Shown here piece by piece: positions 32,301 through 44,015 of a DNA stretch of 64,000 nucleotides. Each line of letters begins with the position of its first letter. The stretch's first letter is position 1. Source of the DNA: Odontesthes bonariensis (Eukaryota; Chordata; Actinopteri; Atheriniformes; Atherinopsidae); NCBI RefSeq assembly GCF_027942865.1, contig NC_134515.1:9043339-9107338 (forward strand), given 5' to 3'. Under the pieces are notes generated by a model that was given only the letters and a program-made list of their open reading frames with translations, had not been told where the DNA came from and did no database searches. The translations under genes and the position numbers were made by a program.

Positions 32301-32922
32301 CTTAAATGAGTCCGTCTTAAATGAGTCCGTCTTAAATGAGTCCGTCTTAAATGAGTCCGTCTTAAATGAGTCCGTCTTTACTGAGTCCGTCTTTACTGAG
32401 TCCGTCTTTACTGAGTCCGTCTTAAATGAGTCCGTCTTTACTGAGTCCGTCTTTACTGAGTCCGTCTTAAATGAGTCCGTCTTTACTGAGTCCGTCTTTA
32501 CTGAGTCCGTCTTTACTGAGTCCGTCTTAAATGAGTCCGTCTTTACTGAGTCCGTCTTTACTGAGTCCGTCTTAAATGAGTCCGTCTTTACTGAGTCCGT
32601 CTTAAATGAGTCCGTCTTTACTGAGTCCGTCTTTACTGAGTCCGTCTTTACTGAGTCCGTCTTTACTGAGTCCGTCTTTACTGAGTCCGTCTTTACTGAG
32701 TCCGTCTTTACTGAGTCCGTCTTAAATGAGTCCGTCTTAAATGAGTCCGTCTTAAATGAGTCCGTCTTTAATGAGTCCGTCTTTACTGAGTCCGTCTTTA
32801 CTGAGTCCGTCTTAAATGAGTCCGTCTTTACTGAGTCCGTCTTTACTGAGCCCGTCTTTACTGAGCCCGTCTTTACTGAGCCCGTCTTTACTGAGTCCGT
32901 CTTTACTGAGCCCGTCTTAAAG
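29356..32922. repeat. 15-bp minisatellite array, about 237 units
   Basis: Tandem units of TCCGTCTTWAMTGAG, all exactly 15 bp, with variation almost confined to three sites: T/C at position 1, T/A at position 9 and A/C at position 11. The three main forms encode SVLNE, SVFTE and SVFNE on the plus strand. The minus strand reads KTDSF/KTDSV/KTDSL. Because 15 is a multiple of 3 and no unit contains a stop in those frames, both strands stay open: plus from ATG 29329 to stop 32965-32967, minus for 952 codons. I treat it as non-coding satellite: no promoter, splice signal or non-repeat domain is visible. A block near 31621-31890 is duplicated exactly 360 bp later. Confidence 0.95.
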
Positions 32923-33462
32923 ATTTTTGAAAACTCCGTTTATGCAGCTGCGTGTAGACAGAGATAACCGGAGTTTTGCGTTTTCGAACGTCACAATATG
33001 CGCCAAAACAACAACAAATCTGCTTTAAAGTCTAAAGTGCGACCTTTGTTTACTGAAGAAGCATGGATGGATGTCTTGAGAACTGTTGTAGTTATTATTG
33101 TGCAGGCGCTGTTTACTGCCTTGATTTTACACGCCCAAGTCGTACTCCCAGAGGAATGGCGTGACAATTTCGCATGTCCCGGTCCTCACTCCTGTCGCTG
33201 TCGGAATTATTACGTCCTCATATCGAGGGGCAGTCCACTGTCATGCGATCACCTGTCAGTGTGCTCAAAAAACTTGCGTGCACACTTTATTATTTAGCTG
33301 ACGAGGGCAGATTGCGCAAAACAGCAAATGCATTTGGGTTGTCAAGACGCAGATGTTCGGTTATGTGTGGAAGGTGTTTTTTTTCGAAAACGAGGTAATG
33401 TGGATACAAATTATTTTTATAAACGGAGGGGGGGAAACATTCGGTTTTAAAAATACCCGGCT
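32919..33462 (+). mobile_element. Decayed PIF/Harbinger transposon
   Basis: Left end ATTTTTGAAAACTCCG and right end GGTTTTAAAAATACCCGGCT are approximate inverted repeats, and the subterminal TTTTCGAAAAC-type motifs fit fish Harbinger elements. Coding remnants: VRPLFTEEAWMDV, LPEEWRDNF, then after a one-base frameshift RMSRSSLLSLSELLRPHIEG and SVLKKLACTLYYLADEGRLR, KTANAFGLSR. This is the N-terminal region of the HARBI1-like transposase, without the nuclease domain. Exact ends and target duplication are uncertain. Confidence 0.7.
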
Positions 33463-33478
33463 ACGTGTGTACATAGCT

Positions 33479-33492
33479 TGAGTCCGTCTTTT
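33479..33492. repeat. Single stray copy of the 15-bp array unit
   Basis: GAGTCCGTCTTTT lies just beyond the Harbinger element and matches the minisatellite unit, suggesting the transposon sits inside or at the very edge of the array. Confidence 0.6.
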
Positions 33493-35298
33493 GCACAGTA
33501 ACTGAATTGATAAATGATGATTGCAGTGAAAATAAAGGCAAGTTAAAGGAGTATTTGGGTGCAAGAGATCCATGAAAGCACCAAGTTCTCGTGCCATTTA
33601 GCAGGTCTGAAAGTAAGTAGGAAGCCCCCACGTCCTTAAACTTGTCAAGATATTTATCACAACATATTTCCTATCAATAAGAACGCAGGGGGTAGGGCTA
33701 CTTCCTTCTTCTAAGCACTTCCGCTCCTCTAATTCAGAGGGCAGCAGAAGTAGGAGCGTTATATCTGCAACACTAACATTGAACCGAACAGAAAGGTTTG
33801 AATTAAAGCACTCGGTTAAGATTTGAAAAAGCAGTCCTGATCTCAGCTGCAAAGCGGCCAAAGTAAACGACTAAAACGTTCTGAAGACGAGATGCTCTGA
33901 GAGGTTCGTGTCTCCTTATCTGACCACACTTATCAAACCGGAGGAAGTTACTTTTACTTCAACCTAATCAAAGCTGTGAATTACAGGTAAAGAGTAAACT
34001 GCACCTCATAGTTCCAACGCCTCGACCCTCATTTTAGTAAAGATTCACGTTCATCCCGTTTGGGTAAAGAAAAACTTTCGATTATTTGCCCCAAAAATTA
34101 AAGTCAAAAAATTAAAAATGAACCTTTTAGAAACTTTAGAGTATTGTGATTAAAGTATATATTTATATGAAATAAGCTGGTATCCTTACTGCTTTTTTGG
34201 GCTCTGGTTGTTAGAAAACCGATGTAACTAAAGGGACATTTCAAACTTAAAATTATTTTTCTACTAAAAAAATACTAAGAGTATTTTTCTTTATTATTAT
34301 TACGTGAGAACAACGGGCTCTAACTGGTCCACAAGGTTTAAACACAGCCGGTTGGCAGGATGGTTGCAAAGCATCATGGGTAGCCCGAGGAGGGCTTGAA
34401 ACATAGTTTTAACTGAGTTAACGTGGTGGCGAGTTTAGATTCACATTGGTTTCATGTGAAGGCCGCTGATTTAAAACAAACCGTACTAAAGTAGCTGCTG
34501 CTAGTGAACATATAAGAGTTGTTAGGGTTGACTTTCCACAGGTGTTGGTAATGATGCTCGTAGAGTTTTAAGCTGCAGTGTGATTCAGAACTGTTTTTAC
34601 TTTCTCATGTTGAGCTGTTGTGCTGCATCTCGTTATAATCTGCTGGAATCGGATCTTTGAAGTGCTTTGTAGATAAATAAAACTGAATTGATTTTTTAAA
34701 ATGTAACACTTAGTCTTAATTGCAGGAAGTAATTTAAGATATTATTTAGAATAATTAACTAGTGCACATATGATTGCTGTACTCTTTGTGGTAATTACCC
34801 TTAACATAAGTCCAGAAAATGCTGCTCGTCAGGCTTTTCTGCCAGATTATAGCTGTAACTGAAATTATTCTGCTTACCCGTTGGGCTGTTGCACAAATAG
34901 CAGCTATAAATGCAAACTTAACTCTTTTAATTAGAGGTAAAGATTTTATTTTAAATTAAAAAAAAAAAAAAAAAGTAACTTTTTGTTTTAAATATATTTT
35001 TGCACTTTTTTTAAATTATTATTTTTTAAAATATGGTTTTTTTTTTTAACCTTTTTTTTTTTAAAGCCTTAAATAAATTTTAGCACTTTTTAAATATTTT
35101 TTTTTATTTACCCTTGAAAGAAGCTGTGACTAAAGGCTGTGTGGACATTTCAATTAATTTTGTAACTGTAAACTTTAAAAAAATGCCTCTTTTTGTCTCA
35201 GTTGAAATAAATGTCAGCTGCTAGACTGACTGACACAGACTGATGTGCATTGTTTATGGGAACGACATTCATTCTAGAAGTGTATGATTCAACTTGTT
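33493..35298. other. Intergenic, mostly unrecognised
   Basis: No gene supported. Near 34640-34690 a short AAGTGCTTTGTAGATAAATAAA tail looks like the 3' end of an L2-type LINE on the plus strand. Poly-A and poly-T tracts occur at 34957-35110. Confidence 0.45.
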
Positions 35299-35427
35299 TT
35301 TTTTTTTTTTAAGGAGGAAGAAAATTGCAATTACTGATTATATCGAATCGCAATACTTGGAGAATCGCAATTATCAAGAATCGTGATACAATCGAATCAT
35401 GACCAAAGCATATCGTCCCACCCCTAC
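35299..35427. mobile_element. hAT-like MITE right-end fragment
   Basis: Contains repeated AATCG motifs and ends CATATCGTCCCACCCCTA, the mirror of the usual TAGGGGTGGGACGATATG end. The matching left end was not found, so it is probably truncated. Confidence 0.45.
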
Positions 35428-35570
35428 TTTGTCGTGTCAAACGGGGGCGGTTGAGGGAACATTGTTGGTGCTTGTTACTCTGAGGAACAGGCTCTGATTG
35501 GTTGATTTGTTTGATTTCTCACCACAAAGCATCATGGATGGTGGACAGCTGATGGTGGCAAACACATCTG

Positions 35571-35960
35571 CTATAATGTAGAATAATAGATGAAGATGTC
35601 TGGCTCTGATGCTGGTGCAGACACAGTCCAGTCTGCTGTCTGGGTGAAAAGCTCCACCTCCTCTCCCATGGTGAGAATGGTGTTTAGTTTATTTCTCCCT
35701 GGACTCATCACTGATACACCCAACAGCTGCAGAGTCATCAGAGTGTTTCTGGAGATGACACGACTCTGAGTTAAGTTGGAAGTCTGAGGTGTAGAGTGAA
35801 GAGAAAGGGTGAGAGTACAGACCCCTGTGGTGCTCCTGTGCTGCCGCCCACCCTCTGAGACACCCTTCAGTCTCACACACTGCCTGGTTGTTCTGTAGCT
35901 TCTTCTATAAAAACCATTTAAAACTTTAATGTTGAGCCCTGTGACAATCCAACGAATTAA
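35571..35960 (-). mobile_element. LINE reverse-transcriptase fragment
   Basis: The minus strand encodes STGAPQGSVLSPFLFTLYTS, CHLQKHSDDSAAVGCISDES, which is the RT palm with the catalytic box altered to HSDD in place of (F/Y)xDD. It switches between two frames, so it is dead. Confidence 0.75.
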
Positions 35961-35970
35961 GCTCAATTAA

Positions 35971-37044
35971 AGGGATACAAGGTAGTTTAGCGGCAGTATA
36001 GCGATCTCTATTGGTCAAACTGAAATTCTACACTGTCGTAAAAATCCCCACCTGTACACACCCACTAACTAAACATCGTGGCGAATGCTGCCGTTGTGTT
36101 ATTTAGTCAGTGCAGTTAGGTCATCTGATTTACAAGTGTAGACTGCCCACGTAAGATACTATAATCAGAGATTTTCTGAAGAGCGAACTCAAGATAATAT
36201 GCTATAATCCTGTTGCTGGAGGAAGTGGCCGGGGACAGCTCGTCTGGGTTTCTCTGCTCAGGCTGCTGTCCCCGCGACCCGATCCCCGGACAAGCGGAAG
36301 ATGATGGATGTATGGATGTATGGATGGACTGTTGCTGATCTTGAATGGGATTCTTCCTTCATCATGGTGTATTCGTGGAGTGATTCCTTTGTATTAGCAG
36401 ACACTTACAAAAGTTACATCTTAGACAGATGCGCGCAGGCACTACCAACACACGCCGCAATAAACGCAGACTAGCTCTACACTATTCTGATTACAATCAC
36501 AAATTAATCCATTTTCATTTGTAGATAACAATTCTTGTTCGGATCAAAACGCTATTCTTATACTAATCAGGTCAGTCCGTGTATTTCTGAAGCTAGGCTA
36601 CGTCTCGAACTCAGGAGGAATTAGAGCACCGTCATCACCTGTCTCTTCACGATCTAAAACGCAGATCACTATGGTAGATGAACAAGATCACGCTTTGAGA
36701 AATTTCACAAAGATGGGAAGTGCCAACATCGAACGTTTCATATTCAGTCTGTGAAAGGAAATAGGAAACGCTTGGTGTTGGCTCTTCAACGCAAGCGAAC
36801 ACATAGCCTACAACTACAGCTAGCATACAGTACCTAGCTAAGTGCCGTAAACACGAACGACTCTTCTCGTGCATTGCAAGACTTCAGAAGCGGGTCGCTC
36901 CTGCCGAAGTTACATATGGGATTTTCAGCATACAGACCCCTGTTGGGAGCGAGACAGGCTTCATTCGCTTACTATTGACTTGTTTAACCTTTGTTAAACT
37001 CCTGAAGGCTATAATTTTAGGTGAAAATGCTACCTAGTGCCCCT
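35971..37044. mobile_element. TTAA-flanked element with AGGG ends
   Basis: Ends AGGGATACAAGGTAG and CTACCTAGTGCCCCT are imperfect inverted repeats, with TTAA at 35967-35970 and 37045-37048. The interior carries a nested LINE-type tail (36226-36329). No transposase recognised. Confidence 0.65.
36226..36329 (+). mobile_element. LINE 3' tail with (ATGG)n-like end
   Basis: CGACCCGATCCCCGGACAAG, CGGAAGATGATGGATG and then repeated TATGGATG is the familiar 3' end of a fish LINE, inserted in the TTAA element. Confidence 0.6.
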
Positions 37045-37048
37045 TTAA

Positions 37049-39480
37049 TGCAAAGCTGGACCAATGATAAATATCCCAGCTTCTCTTTTTTTAAAGCCGA
37101 CGCCTCACTGACCCAGTATGTGGCGCTGGACATCTGTTAGCTCAGTGTAATGGTGCAGATTTTTACATCCGTGTCCTCTGGAGATTCCCAGAACAAGAGG
37201 TGAGGATGATGTGACCATTTAAAGGTTGCAGTAAGATTTTATGCAGATTGTACTTGAAATCATCAGGGATGCTTATGGTTCTGTCTGGTTCTGGAATCAG
37301 TTTGGTTGTTTGGATTCACAAAGCATTACGCTGAGTGAAATTTTGTGGAATTAGAATTAAATACATGTTCTTATATACACCTGTAATGATTAAGCATTAT
37401 GCAGTTCTTCACAGTTAATAATACTTTATTAATCTTCTGTGAGTTCTTATTATTGAGGAAAAATGAACAGGATGAAATGGAAAATAAGTGGGATGAAGTT
37501 GACAAACTGTAAGAAAGTTGAATTATCGCAGAGAGATGTCTTCAATGGAGTGGTGTGTCGGTTGTTTATTAAATACAGCTTTGAGAATTGCACATGTGAA
37601 GTTTAACATTTATCTGAAAGTGGAGAAAAACTTATTATTCCCACTTAAACAAAAGTTAAAATAAATATGAGACTGTATGTACACCAGCGAGGACTTTATT
37701 ATGAATTGATATAATGATATGCTGCAGTAAACAGGGATATTAGTCTGTGACACACTTTGGCCCAAACGTCATCCTTAATGTCGTCTTATTATAACCTGAT
37801 GCCTCAGGCAGTTCTACACTTAACCATGAGGGTGGATTATGATTCGATGGCTGCTTAAACACACGCACACACTCCGTCAGAAACTTGATCGGATGGCGTT
37901 GTATTTGCGTTACTTTACCACTAGGAGGCAGAAGCAGACAGCTGCACGAAACTGAGGCGCCGAGCTGCTGATTTCAGTCTAAAACACTAAATAATAAATC
38001 CAGGAAAAGTACAAGTGTTGATGTGTTATTTACAATGTAAGGACCACATGCCTGTGAAGCTATTTTCACCACCATATAAGGGAAATGTACATAATATAAT
38101 ATGAATAAGTCTCATTTGTTGCCTTTAAACAGTTGTTCCTTGTTTAATTTCCACGGCCCTTATCTCAGCTGAGGCAAAAAAATGAATGAATGAATAAATA
38201 AATAAATCCTGGAAGCCAAAGGTAATTGGAGTTAAAATTAAGGGCATCGAACGCCATCCACCCTGAATGGAGGTGGGAGCTCAGCCTTTGCTCGCTGATT
38301 CTATAAATGAGCAGCCTCGCTCTGTGGGGCTCCTTTATTAGTCATCTTCGTGCTTCGTGCTTAAAACTTACTACACACATCCACACCTCAAAGCCAAAAC
38401 TCTCTGTGTGTGTCATGTTTTACAACATTTTTTTCACGGCACCTGCAGGGTTCAAGACGATGTCGTCTGTGCTCTCCAGATTTGGTGCTCCGGGTTGACG
38501 GGGGTGGGAGCAGCTGCAGTGAGACAAACGCTGCACTCTGCTGTACCTGCATCCTGTTTGTGATGTGCCCCGCAGACCTCCACATGAAGCTTTTTCAGCT
38601 CCATGATACGTTTAATTCGCCCAGTAACCAAAAAAGGACTGTCGGTTTGATTAAAAAAAGAAAAATCAACAGTGATTTGGTTGTTGTTGTAATGATTTGT
38701 GCATATATGCTGTGTCTAAGATGGTCAAAATGGATATCTGGGGACATTAAAGTCACATTTATTGACCAAATGTAAGAATAAGTAGGTAGGCTGGCTGACT
38801 TGGCAGACCCTCGTACTTCAAGGTGAGCGTTTTATGGAAACTTGGTCACAGTGTGACAGTCACAGTATCCCTCGAGTCCAAAATCAACTGTCTTTATGCC
38901 AAACCGAGTGCACGCCTGTCCTCTGCCATGACAAAAAAGGGTCAACTTACACATAACTTTAACTCAAACATTGTTGAAGAAGTTAAACTAAATATCTGAA
39001 GAACAACAACTAATTATAAGAGTTTTTCAGACTGGAAACAGCTTCCATACCACCTTATGTGCACGAAGTCTTCTGTGAAACAGACGAAAGTCATCTCAAA
39101 CTAGCACTGAAGTATTTTTCTTTCTGATTTAATTTATTTATTCATTTTTACAGTTTCCTGCCACTTGTTCTTGCTCAGATTTTTAAAAACACATAAAAAA
39201 ACAACAATGGAAACCTGGCTTGTGTCCCAACATGTCAAGACATTTTTAATGGCCCCTGTTTTTGCTACTTAAGAACTATAAAACCTTCAATATGCAGCTT
39301 GAACAGGAGAGTTTTTATAGATTAAAACATTTACGTTGGTTAACACTATGTAACACTATTCTATAGTGGCCTAATTTAAACTCAGATTGACACAGCATTT
39401 ACTCCAGCTCCATATGATTAAACTGCATTTGTAATTACACAAATATAAAGACAGAGTTTTCCAGTTATTTTAATAAAAAG
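37049..39480. other. Intergenic, nothing recognised
   Basis: No gene, transposon end or RNA gene supported. Short open frames at 38307-38775 overlap one another and have no recognisable motif. Confidence 0.45.
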
Positions 39481-39488
39481 GCAAATAA

Positions 39489-40180
39489 ATGAAGTTTGAC
39501 CTAAAATCTTTAATGGATGGGTTCACCTTCCAGCCAGACGAGAAAGAGCTATCAATCTGTCAATCCTTTCCGTGCCCGGGTGAGGTGATGACTCGCCATC
39601 ACTCGCCACAAAAAATGAAGTCGCTTATAACTCCCACATGCATTATCCAATCTGTTCCAAACTCCATACGGTGAACGCTGGACCCAGCCTGAACGCGTAC
39701 ATATTATCATAGTGACATAGTCCTATAGCGCTACCTGCTGGTGGTTGGAAACGTCTTGTTTTTTTCCACACCTCGCATTTGAACAAACTCCTCCTACAGA
39801 TTTAAAGGTAACAGCTCCAAACTTGGCCAGGTTACTCTTAAGCAATGGGGGAAAGAATCATGGAGAAACTTTTCCAAACTCTGAACGGTGTGGCCAGGCG
39901 TTGAAAATCGTGTTTGATGGCTTTTTAGATTTGAAAGCCTTATCATCATCGCACGAAACTTCATGAAACTTGGCACACACGTCCACCCTGTCGACCTCGT
40001 ACATATGTAAAGGGTATCGTGTGTGGGCGGAGATAAATGGCCCAGTGGCGCCCCCTAGAAATTTTCAAAAACCCCTCCTTATTGGGGTTATTATGTGCTC
40101 GTACGTATGCAGAGGGTATCGTGCTTGTGGGCAGAGCTGCTCGACTACGGCGTGCATACAAGGCTGCTTGCAGCTTTAAT
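39489..40180. repeat. Probable interspersed repeat
   Basis: Phrases such as GGTAACAGCTCCAAACTTGG, GGTTATTATGTGCTCGTACG and a closing GGCTGCTTGCAGCTTTAATT followed by ATT/TTG microsatellites are typical of a fish dispersed repeat. A diverged internal duplication is visible (GGGTATCGTGTGTGGGC and GGGTATCGTGCTTGTGGGC). Family not assigned. Confidence 0.4.
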
Positions 40181-41140
40181 TATTATTATTGTTGTTGTTG
40201 TTGTTGTCGTCGTCATCTCCTATACAATCATTGTAAATATTTTTATAACTTTTTGAGTTTTTTTTTTTTTTTTTTTTGTTAGATTAAGTCCAATTAATAT
40301 ACAACAAAAGCTGGTAAAGATTTAACGTTTATCTTATACATGTTCTGTTCGTAATACAATCTCTAAGATATCAATTAGTATGAACGATTAAAATGAACCT
40401 TGATCCTCGCAGGGGAAATCAGTCTGTGGTTAAAATGTACATAAAAATCAAACTGATGGCCAACTATTTTATGTGAGGGTTTAGGATGTATTCGCTTTAT
40501 GTTGATTAATGCAAGATACTGAATGAATGCACCTTTGCCGTGTGTCTGGTCCTATGTGCTGGTTTTCTGCTGATGGGAGTAAAAATAAGCATAGCAGCCT
40601 GGCTTTGTACCAATGAGATGTCACAAATGGCTTCTGATGCTGTGGGTTGCAGGGGAAGAATAACGGGGTGTTTTGGATGAAAGAGTTTCATGCTCTGCTG
40701 ACATGTTCCATCACACCCAGAGATGTAATTTCCTGGTATCTATGTTTTTTTTTTTTTTTTTTGTTCTGTCTAGTGAAAATAAGTCTGCAGAATCAATATG
40801 GCTGCCAGAGTCGGTGTTTGTCCCATGAGACAGAAACTTAATTAATCTTGTTCACGAGCTTGGAATAAATGTAACCCAGACGAGATATGAGTGATGTTTG
40901 AACTGACATTATCAAGCCTGAACTTGTATCCTGCTCGAGTTACACCTTGTTTTGCTGCATTATTTATCTTCGGTCTCCTACTGGGATCTAAATAAGGATC
41001 CGACGTCCAACACATGACATCATCTGAAAAACAGTGATTATGTATCTGTGCAGTGCCAGACTCCAGAGAAGGGGTGAGTGAGAGCTGAGATGGCATGCTC
41101 GTTAATCTTTGATGATAAATTAGCACGACTGATTTCTGTA

Positions 41141-41822
41141 CAGTGGAAACCGCTTATAGTGATCACGTTGGTCCAGAGCCAATTTGAACACTACAAGCGG
41201 TTGATTACTAAAACCAAGTTTGTATTTTATTTTTTACTCCCTTGATTCCTTTCTGGACGTCTGCTTCTGCCCTATGCTTCTGCCTCGCTAGCTAATGTAA
41301 CGAGTTGACACCGGGCAGCAAGCCGAGATGCTGCGGCGAAGCTTGGCATTCCTCAGGCTACCTTGTGTAGTCTAATTAAGCAACGAGAGACAGTCATGAA
41401 TGCTAACGACGGAGAAAGAAAACGACTGCGCCCGGGAAAAGCACCTGAGGAATGCCAAGCTTCGCCGCAGCATCTCGTTGGCTCGTTTTTGGTAATTTGT
41501 CGAGGAGACTACGTTTTTCAATCAGAGAAAATGGCTTCCTTTTTCCAGCCATGACTCGTTACGTTAGCTAGCGAGGCAGAAGCAGACGTCCAGAAAGGAA
41601 TCAAGGGAGTAAAAAATAAAATAGCTACACGTAGTTTTAAAACTATTTTTGCACGTTTACATTCATAAAATGGCCAAAAATGAACATTATAAGCGGATTT
41701 CTTGATTACTATAAACAAATTATTTAAACAGCATTTGTATAGAAATGATTCTGTCCCAAGCTTTTTGATCTATATAAGCAGTTGATTACTATATCCGTGA
41801 CCACTATAAGCGGTTTCCACTG
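41141..41822 (+). mobile_element. Tigger/pogo-type MITE, foldback, with HTH coding remnant
   Basis: Ends CAGTGGAAACCGCTTATAGT and ACTATAAGCGGTTTCCACTG with TA on both sides (41139-41140, 41823-41824), as expected for Tc1/mariner-superfamily Tigger elements. The plus strand at about 41318-41420 reads DAAAKLGIPQATLCSLIKQR followed by a basic stretch, the CENP-B-type helix-turn-helix of pogo transposases. The catalytic domain is absent, and parts of the HTH region recur inverted at 41442-41615. Confidence 0.82.
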
Positions 41823-42273
41823 TACTTGTCACTGTACACCCAAATGTTAGCATCTGACTGAGGCTAATGTGAGGCTGAAAAAAAGCAGCTCTGCAGATAT
41901 TTGCTCTTAATTTTCAGTGCATCAGACATGCCAGCTCAAAGAAGGTGAGTGCGGGGCTCGTGGGTTTAATTGCAGTTCCCCTGAAGTCAGTTTAGGGACT
42001 CCCTCTGCACGAGGGCCACAAAGTAGTCACAAACAAGCTCCAGGCCTTCAGTCTGCAGAGGGCGAGTTGCATCGAGCACGGTGTTCACCTAATAATGCAC
42101 CTCTGGTTGGGAGGTCTGTTCCAGGTGGTCCAGATGTGGGTGTTGACAGTGTTGGAAGAGTTCTAGAAAATGGCGCCGTTGTGAGTGGCTGGCCGTCTAC
42201 CTCTGCTACCTTTTTTTGTGTATTGTCATGTTTTTATCGTTTTCATCACTACTGATGTATGATCGCCTGAGTC

Positions 42274-43373
42274 TAGGGATGCAAATTATCGATTAATTCA
42301 TTAATCATTAGTTGATTGACCTTATCGATCGATTAACTGATAAGCGGCTTTTTTTCCTGAGAATGTAAATTTCTCACGGTATCAATAGTGTCTTTAACAT
42401 AAAAAGCAAAAAATTGCTTATTTACTGAATAAAAATGCATGTTATTTTGCACAATTGATGTTTTATTGTACCAGTTAGGATACAGTGCAGATAATGGCAT
42501 TTATGTAGTTTAACAAAATAAATTATGCACTGAAAATTAAAATACAATTGTGCACTGGCTCACCTGTTGCATGTGAAACATTACGCAAAATAAAATAAAT
42601 TTTAAATAGAAATCTAAACAATATGGGTAGGCCTAGCCTACACAATATTAAGCCTACACATAATAATCTTGTAAACTACATATGTAAAACTTGAAACATT
42701 AGCTCTCCATAAGGACTCCCGACTTTACCTGCCAGTCGTTTTCAATGTAGTGGCAAGTAATCGTGATGTAGCTTTCTGTTGTCAGTGCTGTCCAACAATC
42801 CGTTGTCAGAGCCACATTAGCCGCGGACAAACATGTTTTTAGCTTAGCCTTCTTGTTTTCGTAGCGTGCTTCCAAGTGGGAAGTTACAGTCGCTCGCGAA
42901 GGGATATTATATCCTGGCTCCATGAATTGTATTAGCTCCCGAAATCCCTCTCATCTCAATCATCTCTCTTTCAATCATCCTGCAAATTCTCTGAGTAATG
43001 CCCTCTGGTTTCTTTTGGTCGCATACTCGCCTTCCCACCACAGCAGCGATTGTAGGTTGTGAAGGCTTAATGAACTTGTAGAGCTGTTGAATTTCAATGT
43101 AGCACCGCAGAGTTTGCATTGTACGTCTTTTTCATCGTTAATTCATCTGAAATGCTCCCACACTCCGTTTTGACCGCCTCATGTTTGTTTTTGTTTTTTT
43201 GCCGTCTCAAGTTTGTGTCAGGTCTAGCTCTCGCGGCTCTCGAGAATCTCGGGTCACGTTCAAGTACGTCCTGTGGGAAACGGTCTTTGATCACAATGTT
43301 CAATTAGTCGACAATTAATTTAATTTAGTCGAGTAAATTCTTACAGATAGTCGATTAACCGTTTACATCCCTA
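42274..43373 (-). mobile_element. hAT element with transposase remnants
   Basis: Ends TAGGGATGCAAATTATCGAT and the counterpart GTTTACATCCCTA with exact 8-bp target duplications CCTGAGTC (42266-42273, 43374-43381). The minus strand carries broken ORFs: VALTTDCWTALTTESYITIT, CHYIENDWQVKSGVL (hAT/ZBED-type catalytic start) and upstream frames at 42907-43303 separated by stops. The C-terminal dimerisation region is missing. Confidence 0.85.
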
Positions 43374-43383
43374 CCTGAGTCTC

Positions 43384-44015
43384 TTGAAAATCAGAGATTC
43401 TGTGGACATAATACTGATCCAGGACAACGATCAGACTAAGCCACCGCCACCTGTTTTGGCGTCTGTACCCTCTTACCTATGCCATCTACCTGGTCGGTTG
43501 CCACACAACAGCCGTGGCAGAAGACGTGGAAAGAGAGGTGGAGTAATAAGCCGGCTGAAAGCCCACCTGGCTTCGCAATCCACGAACAACACTCGCCATC
43601 TGCTGTCTGTTCTCTCCGGTGATTGCGCCGGCTACGACATCCGAGGCTCCGTGGATCGCTCCTACCGATGGCTGCTGCCGGTCGTACCGAGGCCGGGTGC
43701 CCATCTCCCTGCCGGAGATGGAGAATCTCCGACCCGTTAACCGGGCCTCCCAACAGACAGATCGGCGTTTTGTGCGCATGGCTCTCATCAACACCAGATC
43801 CGTCACAAATAAGACTTTTATCCTAATACCCAGTAGTATGACGACACTTTTATCTTATTCGATTTTGTTGTATTTTATTGCTTTCACTGTTCTTTTATTG
43901 GTTTTATTTGGTTTTACTTATTCTTCTCTTTATTTATTACCTGCTGTAAAGCACTTTGGTACATCGTAATAATTGTTTGTAAAGGGCTGTATAAATAAAA
44001 TACATTTACATTTGT
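43384..44015 (+). mobile_element. Internally deleted LINE (L2-like)
   Basis: The plus strand shows the 5' part up to the start of the endonuclease (FVRMALINTRSVTNKTFILI), then jumps directly to the 3' tail (GCTGTAAAGCACTTTGGTAC, GGGCTGTATAAATAAAATAC). Most of the endonuclease and all of the reverse transcriptase are gone. The 3' tail is nearly the same as the minus-strand copy at 20718. Confidence 0.75.

Noticed and set aside
29356..32922. CRISPR-like array
   Set aside because: Units are contiguous with no spacers, and the genome is a vertebrate.
29329..32967. Plus-strand 1200-codon and minus-strand 952-codon ORFs as protein genes
   Set aside because: Both are built from the same 15-bp unit and stay open because the unit length is a multiple of three. 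No non-repeat domain, promoter or splice structure supports translation.
33598..33861. Minus-strand 87-codon ORF
   Set aside because: No motif recognised and no exon-like boundaries. Composition resembles surrounding non-coding DNA.
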